In this document: piece by piece, positions 4,636-5,489 of the stretch | Layout: each line of letters begins with the position of its first letter | Numbering within the stretch: position 1 is the first letter of the stretch | DNA from: a bacterium MnTg04 | Lineage (GTDB): Bacteria; Pseudomonadota; Gammaproteobacteria; Steroidobacterales; MnTg04 | Assembly (NCBI GenBank): GCA_008975185.1 | Contig: BFAU01000118.1 | Location: 1 to 5,489, forward strand | Length of the DNA stretch: 5,489 nucleotides | Direction: 5' to 3' | Made by a program: the position numbers and the translations under genes | The notes under the pieces: generated by a model | Seen by the model: only the letters and a program-made list of their open reading frames with translations | What the model was told of the DNA's origin: nothing | Databases searched by the model: none

Positions 4636-5489
4636 ATGAGCAATGGCGCCAACGGGAAGCCGCCCCTGACTTTTCAGGATTTGATCCTGGCCCTGCAGGA
4701 GTACTGGGCCGCGAAGGGTTGCGTGTTGCTGCAACCCTACGACAAGGAAATGGGCGCCGGAACCTTTCATACGGCGACTTTTTTGCGCTCGATCGGACCC
4801 GAGCCGTGGAGTGCGGCATACGTACAACCCACCCGCCGGCCGGCCGATGGACGCTATGGCGACAACCCATTTCGCCTCCAGCATTACTACCAGTTTCAGG
4901 TGGTCATCAAGCCGTCGCCGGCGGATATCCAGGATCTGTATCTCGGGTCGCTGTTTGCGCTGGGTATCGATCCGCTGGTTCATGATATCCGTTTCGTCGA
5001 GGACAACTGGGAATCGCCAACCCTGGGCGCCTGGGGTCTGGGCTGGGAGGTATGGCTCGATGGCATGGAGGTCACGCAGTTTACTTATTTTCAGCAGACC
5101 GGCGGTCTCGACTGCCGCCCGGTAACCGGTGAGATAACTTACGGCCTGGAACGCATCGCGATGTTTCTGCAGGATGTCGACAGCGTGTTCGACCTGGTCT
5201 GGACCGATGGCCCGCTGGGTCGAATCAGTTATGGCGATGTTTTTCACCAGAACGAGGTGGAAATGTCCAAATACAACTTCGAATTCGCGGACACCGAGGT
5301 CATGTTCCGCCGTTTCGATGAAAACGAGGCCGCCTGTAAAGGATTGCTGGACGCCGGCCTGGCTTTGCCTGCCTATGAGCAAGTTCTTGAGGCGTCTCAC
5401 AATTTCAACCTGCTCGATGCGCGCAAGGCGATTTCCGTGACCGAGAGACAGCGGTATATCCAGCGCGTGCGCGCGCTGGCGTGCGCGGT
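4636..5489 (+). CDS. glyQ: Glycyl-tRNA synthetase alpha subunit; 3' end cut by window edge
   Basis: Catalytic subunit of the bacterial alpha2beta2 glycyl-tRNA synthetase, which attaches glycine to tRNA-Gly in the cytoplasm. 284 codons are visible against about 303 in E. coli GlyQ (recalled), so only the last part is missing. Class II signatures are clear: the motif 2 region YVQPTRRPADGRYGDNP continuing into RLQHYYQFQVVIKPSP (62-95), the block HDIRFVEDNWESPTLGAWGL (116-135), GMEVTQFTYFQQ (143-154), and the motif 3 region GEITYGLERIAM (165-176). DGPLGRISYGDVFHQNEVE (191-209) and LLDARKAISVTERQRYI (259-275) are near-identical to E. coli from memory. The N-terminus (MSNGANGKPPLTFQDLI) begins just before the family's conserved start. 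The Shine-Dalgarno is weak (CGGA with a 6-nt spacer). The beta-subunit gene glyS would be expected next, outside the window. It is divergent from glnA and shares a 248-bp control region with it. Confidence 0.97.
   Translation, partial: MSNGANGKPPLTFQDLILALQEYWAAKGCVLLQPYDKEMGAGTFHTATFLRSIGPEPWSAAYVQPTRRPADGRYGDNPFRLQHYYQFQVVIKPSPADIQDLYLGSLFALGIDPLVHDIRFVEDNWESPTLGAWGLGWEVWLDGMEVTQFTYFQQTGGLDCRPVTGEITYGLERIAMFLQDVDSVFDLVWTDGPLGRISYGDVFHQNEVEMSKYNFEFADTEVMFRRFDENEAACKGLLDAGLALPAYEQVLEASHNFNLLDARKAISVTERQRYIQRVRALACA

Noticed and set aside
1..5489. CRISPR arrays, insertion sequences, tRNA or rRNA genes, defence or phage genes
   Set aside because: No regular direct repeats, transposase motifs, terminal repeats or tRNA cloverleaf were seen; nearly the whole window is accounted for by conserved core genes.

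Overview
This window is a chromosomal nitrogen-assimilation locus from a proteobacterium, most likely a gammaproteobacterium. The evidence is a 469-residue GSI-beta-type glutamine synthetase with the adenylylation tyrosine, an NtrB/NtrC pair that aligns closely with the enteric proteins from memory, and a split (alpha/beta type) glycyl-tRNA synthetase. The DNA is moderately GC-rich. The order within the class cannot be fixed from this sequence alone.

Layout. Four genes lie on the minus strand and read right to left: glnA (4387 to 2978), a small predicted exported DUF4124-family protein (2869 to 2357), ntrB/glnL (2329 to 1172) and ntrC/glnG (1175 to beyond position 1, so its C-terminal DNA-binding end is missing). 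On the plus strand, glyQ, the alpha subunit of glycyl-tRNA synthetase, starts at 4636 and runs off the right edge. The 248 bp between glnA and glyQ are a shared divergent control region. It holds a sigma-54 promoter with correct -24/-12 spacing facing glnA, one strong NtrC-type dyad, two extra NtrC-like half-sites, a probable sigma-70 promoter facing glyQ, and two near-identical 17-bp inverted repeats on either side of the sigma-54 promoter.

How it works together. In the known Ntr circuit, NtrB phosphorylates NtrC when nitrogen is scarce, and NtrC-P bound upstream activates sigma-54 polymerase at glnA. The window encodes both regulators and their likely target, with sites placed about as in enteric glnA. 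ntrC overlaps the end of ntrB by 4 bp and uses a TTG start with a strong GGAGG ribosome binding site, so the two are probably co-translated. A weak terminator-like hairpin after glnA could lower read-through into the downstream regulatory genes.

Most of the window is a well-known system. The points that deserve a second look are the covarying repeat pair around the glnA promoter, the overlap of an NtrC-like half-site with the glyQ -35 element, the conserved-looking DUF4124 gene inserted between glnA and ntrB, and two departures in NtrC (a longer receiver loop and a Gln in the Walker A motif).
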